Below, piece after piece: positions 26,171 to 34,384 of a DNA stretch of 64,000 nt. The DNA comes from Brevibacterium spongiae (GTDB taxonomy: Bacteria > Actinomycetota > Actinomycetes > Actinomycetales > Brevibacteriaceae): assembly GCF_026168515.1 (NCBI RefSeq), contig NZ_CP093443.1:372001-436000 (forward strand), read 5' to 3'. The position numbers and the translations under genes were made by a program. The notes beneath the pieces are model-generated. The model was not told the origin of the DNA. It saw only the letters and a program-made list of their open reading frames with translations, and did no database searches. Numbering within the stretch: the stretch's first letter is position 1; every line of letters starts with the position of its first letter.

Positions 26171-26197
26171 GGGGCGCCATCACGGTGATGACGCCCC
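26171..26197. promoter_or_regulatory. 27-bp near-perfect palindrome upstream of aldehyde dehydrogenase
   Basis: GGGGCGCCATCAC-G-GTGATGACGCCCC pairs at 12 of 13 positions around a single central base, 26 bp before the start codon on the minus strand. It could be an operator or a hairpin acting on the mRNA leader. Confidence 0.55.
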
Positions 26198-26246
26198 CCT
26201 CCTCTGTCAAGCCCCGGGTTTCGTAGAGGCTCCTATTCTTGGTTTC

Positions 26247-27170
26247 CTAAGCAGCCGCGGACTCTGTCGCGGACTGGTTGATCCATTCAGAATGAACCTC
26301 GGTCGGCGGTCGGTAGTCAATCGCTGAATGCAACCTGGACTGGTTGTACCAAGCCACCCACTTCGATGTCTCCGCCATCACCTCAATCAATCCCGACCAC
26401 ACCTTCCGGTCGATGAGCTCTGCCTTGTAGACCGAGTTCAGCGCCTCAGCCATGGCGTTATCGTACGAGTCTCCACGCGACCCCACCGATGCCACGACCT
26501 CGGACTCGGCGAGGGTCTCCCCATAGCGAATCGACCGGAATTGCACCCCGCGATCCGAGTGGTGGACGAGCCCGGAGACGTCTTCACCGGCCCGATATTT
26601 CGCAGCCAGAGCCATCGTCAGAGCGTCCCTGGCCAGTGACTCCCGCATATGGTTCGTCACCTGCCAGCCGACGATCTCCCGGTGGAAGACATCGAGGATG
26701 AACGTCGTGTACACCCACCCAGCAGACGTCGGAACATAGGTGATGTCCGCGACCCACAAACAGTTGGGTGCCGGTGCTGCGAACTCACGTTCGACGAGAT
26801 CATCCGGACACTCCTCAGCACGTGCTGAGGCCGTCTTCGGACGCTTCCGCTTCCGCCGGATTCCGTCGATGCCTAACTGGCGCATCAACCGCTCTACCGT
26901 GCACCGAGCAACAGGGCCGAACCGGTCGGCGTACTCGCGGTTGATCGCCCTCCACATCTTCCGCACCCCGTAACACGAGTAGTTCGCCTCATAGACATCC
27001 TGGATGACGACCATCAGCGCCTGGTCCCTACGAGCCCGGTCTGATGGTTGACGCTTCTTGTAGGCGTAATACGAGCTCACAGCAATCCGTGCCGCAGTCC
27101 CGGACAGGGCGCGCACGATTGGCTCGACTCCGAACTCGTGACGATTGTCGTCGATGAAGGCGACGATCAC
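26247..27170 (-). CDS. IS3-family transposase OrfB
   Basis: A 307-residue integrase-core protein. Seen are the HTH_21 segment YGVRKMWRAINREYADRFGP, the first Asp in NCLWVADITYVPTSAGWVY, the second in LVHHSDRGVQFRSIRYGETL and the Glu in SYDNAMAEALNSVYKAELI. All catalytic residues are present. The GTG start overlaps the OrfA stop (GTGA); active transposase is normally an OrfAB fusion made by -1 frameshifting, so independent OrfB initiation is uncertain. Confidence 0.93.
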   Translation of the reverse strand: MIVAFIDDNRHEFGVEPIVRALSGTAARIAVSSYYAYKKRQPSDRARRDQALMVVIQDVYEANYSCYGVRKMWRAINREYADRFGPVARCTVERLMRQLGIDGIRRKRKRPKTASARAEECPDDLVEREFAAPAPNCLWVADITYVPTSAGWVYTTFILDVFHREIVGWQVTNHMRESLARDALTMALAAKYRAGEDVSGLVHHSDRGVQFRSIRYGETLAESEVVASVGSRGDSYDNAMAEALNSVYKAELIDRKVWSGLIEVMAETSKWVAWYNQSRLHSAIDYRPPTEVHSEWINQSATESAAA

Positions 27171-27499
27171 TTCGATGGGCGGTCGAGCTCCGCCGCGAAG
27201 AAAGCCGACGCTCTCTTCAGAATCTCATTGGTCCGCTTCGCTTCAGCCAACTCAGCCCGCAGCCGACGGTTCTCCACTTCCAAGTCGACCGACTCGGCCG
27301 GGGTGGCTTTGCCGGAATCCTTGTGCTTACGTACCCAGACTCGCAGGGTCTCTTTACTCAGGCCGAGCTCGTTCGCGACACGGGTGATCGCTCCGTTCGC
27401 GGTGTCCGGATCGGCCTGGGCATGGATGACGAGCTCGACGGCACGAGCCTTGAGTTCGTCGGTGTATTTCACTGGCAAGAGAGAATCTCCTTCTTCCAA
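27167..27499 (-). CDS. IS3-family OrfA (helix-turn-helix)
   Basis: A 110-residue protein. The HTH is YTDELKARAVELVIHAQADP...ITRVANELGLSKETLRVWVRK and a leucine-zipper helix follows (LEVENRRLRAELAEAKRTNE, ILKRASAFFAAEL). It binds the IS ends and forms the N-terminus of the OrfAB transposase. The true start may be a TTG or GTG a few codons inside (near LPVKYTDE). Confidence 0.9.
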   Translation of the reverse strand: MEEGDSLLPVKYTDELKARAVELVIHAQADPDTANGAITRVANELGLSKETLRVWVRKHKDSGKATPAESVDLEVENRRLRAELAEAKRTNEILKRASAFFAAELDRPSK

Positions 27500-27593
27500 T
27501 CTCCCTGCCTCTATTATCCCCGGGGCGATTCACTCTGATGTGTGGTGTCCGGGCCGCGGCACCCGTGGCCCGGCCCTGCCCCAGGGCAGGCGG

Positions 27594-29246
27594 TCAGGCA
27601 CCGGCCGGGATATACGAGGGCTCCAGCCGGAATCCGCGGTAGCCGTTCTCCCGGATGTCCTGCAGCACGTCGCGATAGTTCCTGAGGCCACCCAGGTAGA
27701 ACAGCACCGAAGGCTTCTTGCCCGGGATGTTGGCGCCGAAGATCCACGAGTCCACCTTGGTGAAGACCGTCATGTTGGCGATCTCTGTGCACATCTGGCC
27801 CCATTCCTCCTCGGCTTCCGCCGTGGGCTCGATGGCCTTGAGGTTGTGGTCCTCGGCCTGCTTCACCAGGTCATTGATCCAGTCCACCTGGGTCTCGATG
27901 CTCGGCACCAGGTTGGTGAACGGACCGTTCGGGCCCAGTACCATGAACCAGTTGGGGAAGTGGGCTGTGGACACGCCCAGGTAGCTGCTCGGCTGGCCCT
28001 GCCAGTGTTCGTTGAGCTCCAGGCCGTTGCGGCCGCGGATCTCCATCCGGCGGTAGTTGCCGTCCACCGCGTCGAAACCGGTGGCGAAGATCAACACGTC
28101 CAGCTCGTGGAGCTTACCGTCTTCCGTCACCACGCCCTGCGGCGTGATCTCCTGGAACGGGGTCTCCTTCAGTGCCACGACGTCGACAGTGTCCCGGTTG
28201 AAGGCCTCGAAGAAGCCGCTGTCGCACTGCGGGCGGCGGGCATAGAGGTCATGCGGGGTCAGCTTGCGGGCTTTCTCCGGGTCCTTGACGATCTGCGTGA
28301 TCTTGGAGCGGATGAACACGGCAGCCGTCTCGTTGGCCTCCACGTCCGTGGCAATGTCACCGAAGGTGCCGAACATGAAACGGAAGCCTCCGCCTCGCTG
28401 CCAGGCCTCCTCGTAGACGCGGTTACGCTCCTCCTCGGAGACGGACAGGGCCGGGGTGGTGGGCTCCTCGAAGCCGAAGGCCACGGAGGAGTTCTTTGCC
28501 TGGGCCCAGATCTCGTCATAGTGGTCCTTCACCTCTGTCAGCTCCTGCTCGGACACGCGCCGCTTGCCCGTCGGCACCGAGTACTGAGGGGTGCGGATGA
28601 AGTGGGTCAGATGCGCGGCCTGAGGAGCGACGGCGGTGACCACCTGGTTTCCGGTCGACCCGGAGCCGACGACTCCGACGCGCTTGCCGGCCAAGTCATG
28701 GCTTTCGGGCCAGGCACCCGTGTGGAGCACCTCGCCGGCGAAGGTGTCCAAGCCCGGGATCTGGGGCATGTTCACCGAGGAGAGCAGGCCCACGGCATTG
28801 ACCACGTACCGGGCGCGGTAGACGTCACCACGCGCGGTGGTGACCTCCCACAGGCCCGACTCGTCCCGGTAGACGGTCGAGGTAACCTCGTTCTGGGCGC
28901 CGAACCGGAAATGCCGGCGCAGGTCGAAGCGGTCCATCACGCGCTCGAGATAGGACAGGATCTCCGGCTGGGTCAGGTAGTTGTGCTCCCAGGTGTCCTC
29001 CTGCAGCATCTCCTGGTCGAAGGAGAAGCGGTACAGGGGGCTCTCGGTGTCGGATAGGGCGCCCGGGTAGCGGTTCCAATACCAGGTTCCGCCGGGCCCG
29101 TCGGCCTTGTCGAAGCCGATCACGGACAAGCCGAGTTCGTTGGCCAGCTTGTGGGCGGCGTAGATGCCACCGAAGCCGGCGCCGATCACGATGGCATCGG
29201 CGACCTGTGGGTCCAGCTGAGTCTCGGGTTGGTTCTGGGTGGTCAT
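27594..29246 (-). CDS. Cyclohexanone-type Baeyer-Villiger monooxygenase
   Basis: A 550-residue type I BVMO (FAD, NADPH). It has an N-terminal Rossmann motif VIGAGFGGIYAAHKLANEL, GGTWYWNRYPGALSDTE, the BVMO fingerprint FAGEVLHTGAWPES, a second Rossmann motif VGVVGSGSTGNQVVTAVAP and ATGFDAVDGNYRRMEIRG. GGFRFMFGTFGDIATDVEAN and SWIFGANIPGKKPSVLFYLG are shared, from memory, with Acinetobacter cyclohexanone monooxygenase, so cyclic ketones are the likely substrates and lactones the products. The start at 29246 has GGAGGAA 5 nt upstream. It lies 47 bp after the esterase in one operon. Confidence 0.95.
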   Translation of the reverse strand: MTTQNQPETQLDPQVADAIVIGAGFGGIYAAHKLANELGLSVIGFDKADGPGGTWYWNRYPGALSDTESPLYRFSFDQEMLQEDTWEHNYLTQPEILSYLERVMDRFDLRRHFRFGAQNEVTSTVYRDESGLWEVTTARGDVYRARYVVNAVGLLSSVNMPQIPGLDTFAGEVLHTGAWPESHDLAGKRVGVVGSGSTGNQVVTAVAPQAAHLTHFIRTPQYSVPTGKRRVSEQELTEVKDHYDEIWAQAKNSSVAFGFEEPTTPALSVSEEERNRVYEEAWQRGGGFRFMFGTFGDIATDVEANETAAVFIRSKITQIVKDPEKARKLTPHDLYARRPQCDSGFFEAFNRDTVDVVALKETPFQEITPQGVVTEDGKLHELDVLIFATGFDAVDGNYRRMEIRGRNGLELNEHWQGQPSSYLGVSTAHFPNWFMVLGPNGPFTNLVPSIETQVDWINDLVKQAEDHNLKAIEPTAEAEEEWGQMCTEIANMTVFTKVDSWIFGANIPGKKPSVLFYLGGLRNYRDVLQDIRENGYRGFRLEPSYIPAGA

Positions 29247-29292
29247 AGTGATTCCTCCGGTGGGTGGTCTGCTCGAGGTTACGATAAGGGGC

Positions 29293-30198
29293 TCAGCGGC
29301 CCTGGGCGTACCAGTCCTTGATGCGGGCAAGTTCCTGGTCCGCGACGGCGGAGCGGCCGGCGAGGAACGGGAAGACATGCTGCTGGCCCTCGACGACGGA
29401 CAGGGTCACGTCGACGCCAGCGGCACGTGCACGCTCCTCTATCCGGGTGGCGTTGTCCACGAGGGCCTCGGCGCTGCCGGCGTTCATGTACAGACGGGGG
29501 AAGCCGTCGAAGTCGGCGTAGAGCGGGTTGGCCAATGGGGTGGCGGGATCGATGGTGTCCCCGAGGACTCCGGTGATCATGCCGGCCAGCAGCTCGGGGG
29601 TGATAAGCGCATCGGTCTCGTTGTTGGTCTTGAGGGTCTCGCCCTTGTTTTCCATGTCGACCCATGGGGAGAAGGCGATGACTTGGCCAGGGGCGGGTTT
29701 ACCCCGCTCCTTGAGAGACAGGGCGATGGTGATCGCCAGGTTGCCGCCGGCAGAGTCACCGATCGTGGTGATGTCCTGAGGTTGGCGGCCGGAGGCGACG
29801 AGGGCGTCGAAGACGGCCACGCCGTCCTCGACCTGGGCCGGGTGCTGATGCTCGGGGGCGCGGCGGTAGTCCAGCACGAAGCTGGCGGCGCCCAGAGTCT
29901 TGGCCACATGTCCGGCCAGCTTGCGGTGGCTGGATGCGGAACCGACGGAGAACCCGCCGCCGTGGGTGAATAGCAGCACCTGCGCCTCGTCGGCACCCGT
30001 GGGCAGGCACCAGATCCCCGGTACGCCCCCGACGGTCTCTTCACGATACGTCACGTCCTCCGGCTCCACGGTGGGCTGGTGCCATTCGTCGAAGATCGAA
30101 CGAAACAGACGTATGGGCATCTCCGGGTTGGCTGCCATGAGTGCGGACCAGTCGGTGTAGAGGTCGCGCAGGGCGTCCTGGGTGGTGGTGTCGGTCAT
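29293..30198 (-). CDS. Alpha/beta hydrolase (HSL-type esterase/lactonase)
   Basis: A 301-residue hydrolase. The oxyanion motif is THGGGFSVGSASSHRKLAG, the nucleophile elbow TIGDSAGGNLAITIAL and the catalytic His is in VVEGQQHVFPFLAGR. Hormone-sensitive-lipase family members hydrolyse esters and lactones. Directly upstream of the BVMO in the same operon, it would open the ester or lactone that enzyme makes. The ATG has AAGGA 7 nt upstream. The promoter candidate is TAAGAT at about 30295 with an operator-like palindrome at 30321-30339. Confidence 0.9.
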   Translation of the reverse strand: MTDTTTQDALRDLYTDWSALMAANPEMPIRLFRSIFDEWHQPTVEPEDVTYREETVGGVPGIWCLPTGADEAQVLLFTHGGGFSVGSASSHRKLAGHVAKTLGAASFVLDYRRAPEHQHPAQVEDGVAVFDALVASGRQPQDITTIGDSAGGNLAITIALSLKERGKPAPGQVIAFSPWVDMENKGETLKTNNETDALITPELLAGMITGVLGDTIDPATPLANPLYADFDGFPRLYMNAGSAEALVDNATRIEERARAAGVDVTLSVVEGQQHVFPFLAGRSAVADQELARIKDWYAQGR

Positions 30199-30320
30199 GA
30201 TGACGTCCTTCCGGTGAGGGCGGGGCCTGGGACTCGTTCCCCGCCGGTGTGTGCGGGCATCCCGAGGGTGGGGCTCGCCTGTAGCATGGATTCATCTTAG
30301 GAGTGTGGTGAATATCATGT

Positions 30321-30339
30321 GTGTCCCAATGTGAGACAC
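30321..30339. promoter_or_regulatory. Palindrome GTGTCCCA-ATG-TGAGACAC upstream of the esterase-BVMO operon
   Basis: The 8-bp arms match at 7 of 8 positions. It lies about 125 bp before the esterase start and 25 bp beyond a -10-like TAAGAT, a typical activator position. GTGTCTCA-type palindromes are used by Fis/GAF-type activators, which I infer only by resemblance. Confidence 0.5.
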
Positions 30340-30439
30340 CGCGCTTCGACGGATTGATGCCCTGCCGAATGATTGTCGCCGATGCTTTGAGGGCTTTTTC
30401 AAAGTCCGGCCTTGTGAGGGGTGTGGGCGGGGCCCGGCG

Positions 30440-30471
30440 TGTTGCCTTTTAATCGTGTTGCCTTTTAATCG
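30440..30471. repeat. 16-bp tandem duplication
   Basis: TGTTGCCTTTTAATCG occurs twice head to tail (30440-30455 and 30456-30471) in the AT-richer spacer between the esterase promoter and the DUF6788 remnant. The surrounding 30340-30511 holds nothing else I recognise. Confidence 0.75.
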
Positions 30472-30511
30472 AAGAGAACTCCTGTTAATCCTCGCGTTCC
30501 GCACTTCTGGG

Positions 30512-30906
30512 TTAGCTTTTGGCCCCCCACCCCTCGGCCTGATGGATCGCGCCCAGAGAGAGGGCTTCGAGGCGGGCGAGGAGCTGGCGTAGCTGGCGGG
30601 CGTCGTCGAACCAGGGCCGGTAGCGGCCCACTGCTCGGCGCTGAGCTGCTTGGTGACGGTCTTGCCCGCGACGGTGCGGGTCCACTGGATGTAGGGCCCG
30701 TGCAGCGCGGTCGTGTCCTGGGCGCAACGGCAGTTGGGCTTGCCGCAGCGCCTCATCCGCTCGGTGATGGTGCCGGGCAGCACGAAGCCGATCTGGGCCA
30801 GAGCGTCGGCGATGCGCGCCTGGGCGGCCCGGGCCTGATCGTCGGTGGCCGGGGCGGGCGTCGCCGTGTCGTGGTCGCCGGTCCGTGACTCCATGTCTGC
30901 CAACAT
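30512..30906 (-). pseudogene. DUF6788-type small protein, one-base frameshift
   Basis: The frame from 30906 reads DDQARAAQARIADALAQIGF, TERMRRCGKPNCRCAQ (Cys motif) and HGPYIQWTRTVAGKTVTKQL, then breaks near 30627. The other frame continues RYRPWFDDARQLRQLLARLE and AIHQAEGWGAKS to the stop at 30512. One missing C in a GGCCC run explains it. Such proteins are commonly found beside transposases; function is unknown. Confidence 0.75.
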
Positions 30907-30924
30907 ATACGTTGGCAGACATGG

Positions 30925-31733
30925 ATGCAGGGATGCGACATCGTTCGGCGCTCCTACATTCAGGGCAAGCTGGGCAAGAAATGGTCACCAGAACAGATCA
31001 GCCACCGGCTAGTCAAAGACTTCCCCGATGACGAGGGAATGCGTGTGTGTACGGAAACGATCTACCAGTCGATCTACGTCCAGGGCCATGGTGGCCTCAA
31101 ACGCGAGATCGCAGCGCTGATGCGTCGCGGGCGGGCAGTACGCAAGCCCCGACGAGATCCAGCACACAGGACGGAGCGTTTTGTCGATGAGATGGTCTCG
31201 ATCGGCGAGCGTCCTTCTGAGGCCGATGACCGTGTCGTACCGGGGCATTGGGAGGGCGATCTCATCATCGGCACGAAGAGTAGATCCGCGATTGGAACAC
31301 TCGTCGAGCGATCCAGCCGGTTCGTAACTCTTGTCCATCTTGACCACGACCACACTGCTGAAACGGTCCGAGACGGTCTCGTGAAGACCGTCAGCGAACT
31401 CCCCCAAACTCTGCGGCGATCATTGACGTGGGACCAGGGAGCGGAAATGTCTGGACACGTCGCGTTTCGTACCGCAACCAACATGGACGTCTACTTCTGT
31501 GACCCTGGGAGTCCCTGGCAGCGTGGGAGTAACGAGAATACCAACGGGCTCCTGCGCCAGTACTTTCCCAAGGGTACCGATCTGTCCCCGCATGCTCCCG
31601 AGGAACTTAAGAACGTGGCTGCAGAACTCAATGCTCGACCACGGAAAACACTTGATTGGGATACACCGGCAGAACGACTCCGTGCTTTACTGGAACCTCA
31701 GTAGAAAGTTGGGTGTTGCAACGACTGCTGGAA
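30925..31733 (+). mobile_element. 5'-truncated IS30-family element and transposase (right edge of the island)
   Basis: From about 30950 the frame matches the last two thirds of IS30 transposases: LGKKWSPEQISHRLVKDFPD, GHWEGDLIIG (first Asp), LTWDQGAEMSGH (second Asp) and WQRGSNENTNGLLRQYFPKG (Glu), with the stop at 31702-31704. The N-terminal HTH domains and left terminal repeat are gone, replaced by the DUF6788 region. The right terminal repeat GGTGTTGCAACGACTGCTGG is present and ends at the host gene. It is a different element from the copy at 7925, as the proteins differ at many positions. Confidence 0.88.
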
Positions 31734-31735
31734 TT

Positions 31736-32086
31736 CAAGCCACCGGGACCGTCGCATTCACGCTCTACCTCATCGTGTTCTGGGCCGAGGTCGTCATCGC
31801 CGCGGTGGTGAGCTTCTTCCTCATCCGCGCCGGCCAGACCGAGAACATCGCTCCGCTCATCCTAGCGATCGTCGGCATCCACTTCTTCGCGCTCGCCGTC
31901 GTCTTCGGCCAGCCCGTCCTTCATTTGGCGGGGCTGCTGCTGACCATCGTCGCGGTGGTGGCGTTCATCCTGCCGCGCGGGACCGCGGCGCCGAGTTTCT
32001 GGTGCGGCATCCTCGGCGCTCCGGTGTTCCTCGGCATCGGTCTGTGGTGTCTGCTTGCCGGACGCAGCGCGCTCGCCGTCGGATGA
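31736..32086 (+). pseudogene. Polytopic membrane protein, 3' half
   Basis: About 116 codons continue the gene started at 7705: after QATGTVAFTLYLIVFWAEVV come four hydrophobic helices (IAAVVSFFLIRAG, LILAIVGIHFFALAVVFGQ, LAGLLLTIVAVVAFILP and ILGAPVFLGIGLWCLLAG), ending SALAVG. No start or RBS precedes it, so it is not expressed as a separate protein unless from the IS. In-frame continuity with the 5' half is exact at the shared TTCAA. Confidence 0.8.
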
Positions 32087-32254
32087 ATCTCGGACACCGC
32101 TGACAATCCCTGGTCAGGTGCTCTATCGTGAGTGAACCGGTGCGCACCGTGCCCCGGGACGGTTCCGTCCCTCCTTGCGCAGCACCCACGGGCACCTCAG
32201 CACCGACACCTCAGCACTGCCCCGAAGAGATGGACCCCGAAGAAGGAGTCGACG

Positions 32255-33454
32255 ATGAAGACTGCTCGCCGCTTGGACAACCTCGGCACCGAGACCGCTT
32301 TCCGCGTGGCCCAGGCCGCTGCCGATTGGAAGGCGAAGGGCAACGAGGTATTCCCGTTCCACCTCGGCGACCTGAACTTCCCCTTGGCCGGGCATATCGT
32401 CGAGGCGATGGAGCAGGCCATCCGCGACGGCAAGACCGGCTACTGCCCGGGACCGGGGATCCCCGAACTGCGGGAGGCGCTCGCCGATGACCTCGGCTCG
32501 CGGCGCGGAATGACGATCGACCCCGCCGAGGTGGTCGTGACCACCGGAGGCAAGCCCGTGATCACGAAATTCCTCCAAGCGGTGATGAACCCCGGTGAAG
32601 GCGTGCTCTACCCGAATCCGGGCTTCCCGATCTACGAATCCCAGATCGAATATCTCGGCGGTACGGCCCTGCCCTACCGATATGTTCCGACCTCCGACGG
32701 CTTCGCCATCGACCTCGACCAACTGCGGGCATCGATCGACGAGAACACCACTGCCATCATCTACAACGACCTGCAGAACCCGATCTCCGCCGAATCGACT
32801 CCGGGCGAGCGTGAGGCCATCGCCGCGATCGCGCAGGAATTCGACCTGTGGGTGCTCTCCGACGAGGCGTACTTCGAGATGCGCTATCGCGGGAAGTCCC
32901 AGTCGATCGCCGCGCTGCCGGGAATGCGGGACCGCACCGTCATCCTCTACACATTCTCGAAGAAGTATGCGATGACAGGTTCGCGGCTCGGCTGCGCGGT
33001 GGCACCGAAGGAGGTTGCCGAAGCGATCTCGCTGATGAACACCAACGACGAATCCTGCACGAACCAGTACGTGCAGTGGGCAGGGATCGCTGCGTTGCGC
33101 GGACCGCAGGGGCCGGTCGGCCAGATGCTGGAGGTGCTGCGCAAGAGGCGTGATGCCACGTGCCGGCTCATCAACGAGATTCCCGGCATGTCCGTGGCGA
33201 CGCCGGGCTCGACGTTCTACGTCTTCCCCGATGTCACCGAGGCGATGGAGGCGAAGGGAATCGCGACCCTGGCGGACTTCACTACCGAGGCACTGCATGC
33301 CACTGGTGTCTCATTCTGCACTCGCGAGCACTTCGGTTCACCGCAGCCCGGTGAGGACCGGTCGTACATTCGACTGGCCTATTCGGGTATCGACGAAACC
33401 GCGATCACAACCGGTCTCGGCCGCCTCAAGGAGTGGATCGAGGCGGGGCGGTAG
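32255..33454 (+). CDS. PLP-dependent aminotransferase class I/II
   Basis: A 399-residue fold-type I enzyme. Seen are HLGDLNFPLAGHIVEAMEQA, TTGGKPVITKFLQAVMNPGE, YNDLQNPISAESTPGE (where most relatives have NPxNPTG), the Asp motif SDEAYFEMRYRGKS and the PLP Lys in TFSKKYAMTGSRLG. The altered NDLQNP loop suggests unusual substrate preference. The ATG at 32255 has AAGGAG 8 nt upstream. A promoter of CTGACA-N18-TATCGT (32100-32129) is plausible. It lies immediately outside the island. Confidence 0.92.
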   Translation: MKTARRLDNLGTETAFRVAQAAADWKAKGNEVFPFHLGDLNFPLAGHIVEAMEQAIRDGKTGYCPGPGIPELREALADDLGSRRGMTIDPAEVVVTTGGKPVITKFLQAVMNPGEGVLYPNPGFPIYESQIEYLGGTALPYRYVPTSDGFAIDLDQLRASIDENTTAIIYNDLQNPISAESTPGEREAIAAIAQEFDLWVLSDEAYFEMRYRGKSQSIAALPGMRDRTVILYTFSKKYAMTGSRLGCAVAPKEVAEAISLMNTNDESCTNQYVQWAGIAALRGPQGPVGQMLEVLRKRRDATCRLINEIPGMSVATPGSTFYVFPDVTEAMEAKGIATLADFTTEALHATGVSFCTREHFGSPQPGEDRSYIRLAYSGIDETAITTGLGRLKEWIEAGR

Positions 33455-33490
33455 TTCGTGCGGCGGGGTTGCTCGCAGTGGTACCGGGCT

Positions 33491-33635
33491 GCGGCGCCGT
33501 CGCGACCACGGCTCGGTGTCGACCGCGGCGCCGTCCTGGCCACGGCTCTGCCCGGGTCGCGGCGCCGTGCCGACCGCAACTCAACGCGGACCACGGTGCA
33601 GTGCCGACCACAGCTCGGCCCAGACGACGGCTCAG
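33491..33635. repeat. 34-bp degenerate tandem repeat, four units
   Basis: Units start at 33491, 33525, 33559 and 33593, with a partial fifth at 33627. The core is GCGGCGCCGT...GACCACGGCTC. It fills the spacer between the convergent aminotransferase and thioesterase genes. Confidence 0.85.
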
Positions 33636-34178
33636 TTATGTCCAGCTGCTCCAGGCAGGCCGGCGGGTGCTCGGCAGCGCGTTGTCACGGCGCCAATCGT
33701 GGATCCACTCCGGCAGCACAGGTTCGTTCTCCGGCATCCCGAAGGCCTCGATGAGGTCGTCCCTGGTGAGCGGCCGGTCATCGGAGATCAGGCGAGTGGC
33801 GACATAGGCTCGGGCGAAGATCTCGCCGTCGACGACCATGCGCTGTTCGAAGAACACGGTGCGCTCGTCGATTCCGCAGACCTTGGTCTCGAGGTTGTAG
33901 CGCTGCCAGAGTTTCAGTGATTTGCGGAAGCTGATGGTCTCGGCGCTGACGACGCCGGTCCACCCGCGCTCACGCATCGCCTGCCATGCTCCGCTGCGCA
34001 CCATCATGTCGAGTCGTCCCAGGTCCATGATCGACAGGTACTTGCCGTTGTTGAGATGCATGAAGATGTCGATCTCGCCGAGGTGGACGCGCATGGGGAG
34101 GAAATACGTGTCCCAAATGTCGCGGGCAGAGCGCTGCTTGGACCTGAAGAGGTGCAGGAGCATACGGAAGAAGTGCAT
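33636..34178 (-). CDS. Hotdog-fold thioesterase (THEM6-like)
   Basis: A 180-residue single-domain protein. The hotdog helix region is VHLGEIDIFMHLNNGKYLSI with MDLGRLDMMVRSG, followed by strands VVSAETISFRKSLKLWQRYN and VFFEQRMVVDGEIFARAYVA. The conserved Asp in EIDIFMHLNN fits the 4-hydroxybenzoyl-CoA/acyl-CoA thioesterase group. The basic N-terminus (RMLLHLFRSKQRS) could attach to the membrane. Probably hydrolyses an acyl-CoA; substrate unknown. Confidence 0.85.
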   Translation of the reverse strand: MHFFRMLLHLFRSKQRSARDIWDTYFLPMRVHLGEIDIFMHLNNGKYLSIMDLGRLDMMVRSGAWQAMRERGWTGVVSAETISFRKSLKLWQRYNLETKVCGIDERTVFFEQRMVVDGEIFARAYVATRLISDDRPLTRDDLIEAFGMPENEPVLPEWIHDWRRDNALPSTRRPAWSSWT

Positions 34179-34384
34179 GACGACTACGTTACTTTGCAGT
34201 AGATAGTCGGCGGGTGCCGCCCCTCCTGCCTCGGCTGGGACAGCATTTCAGCTTGAGTGAACCTCAGCCCTGGTCGCCTGTGATCGGTGACCGGTCGTTT
34301 CCGGAGAAAGAGTGGATCGTCCGGTCAAGGAAGGGAACCGCGCGAGACGACGGGGCAGGGGAGCCGCCTCGGCGAGGGGTGCCG

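Larger units (their letters stand above)
26211..27526 (-). mobile_element. IS3-family insertion sequence, complete copy
   Basis: About 1.32 kb. The ends GCCCCGGG...TAGAGGC (26211) and, inverted, GCCCCGGGG...TAGAGGC (27526) are terminal repeats. OrfA and OrfB overlap as usual. It separates the aldehyde dehydrogenase from the BVMO gene. A clear target duplication was not recognised. Confidence 0.85.

Noticed and set aside
26206..27531. Target-site duplication for the IS3 element
   Set aside because: Flanking bases (TCAA and GATT) do not match convincingly.
27048..29057. 669-codon plus-strand open frame opposite the BVMO and IS3 genes
   Set aside because: It is an antisense shadow of high-GC coding sequence; the minus-strand proteins have complete family motifs and RBSs, this frame has none.
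33491..33635. CRISPR-like array
   Set aside because: Units are directly adjacent without unique spacers and are degenerate, so it is a plain tandem repeat.
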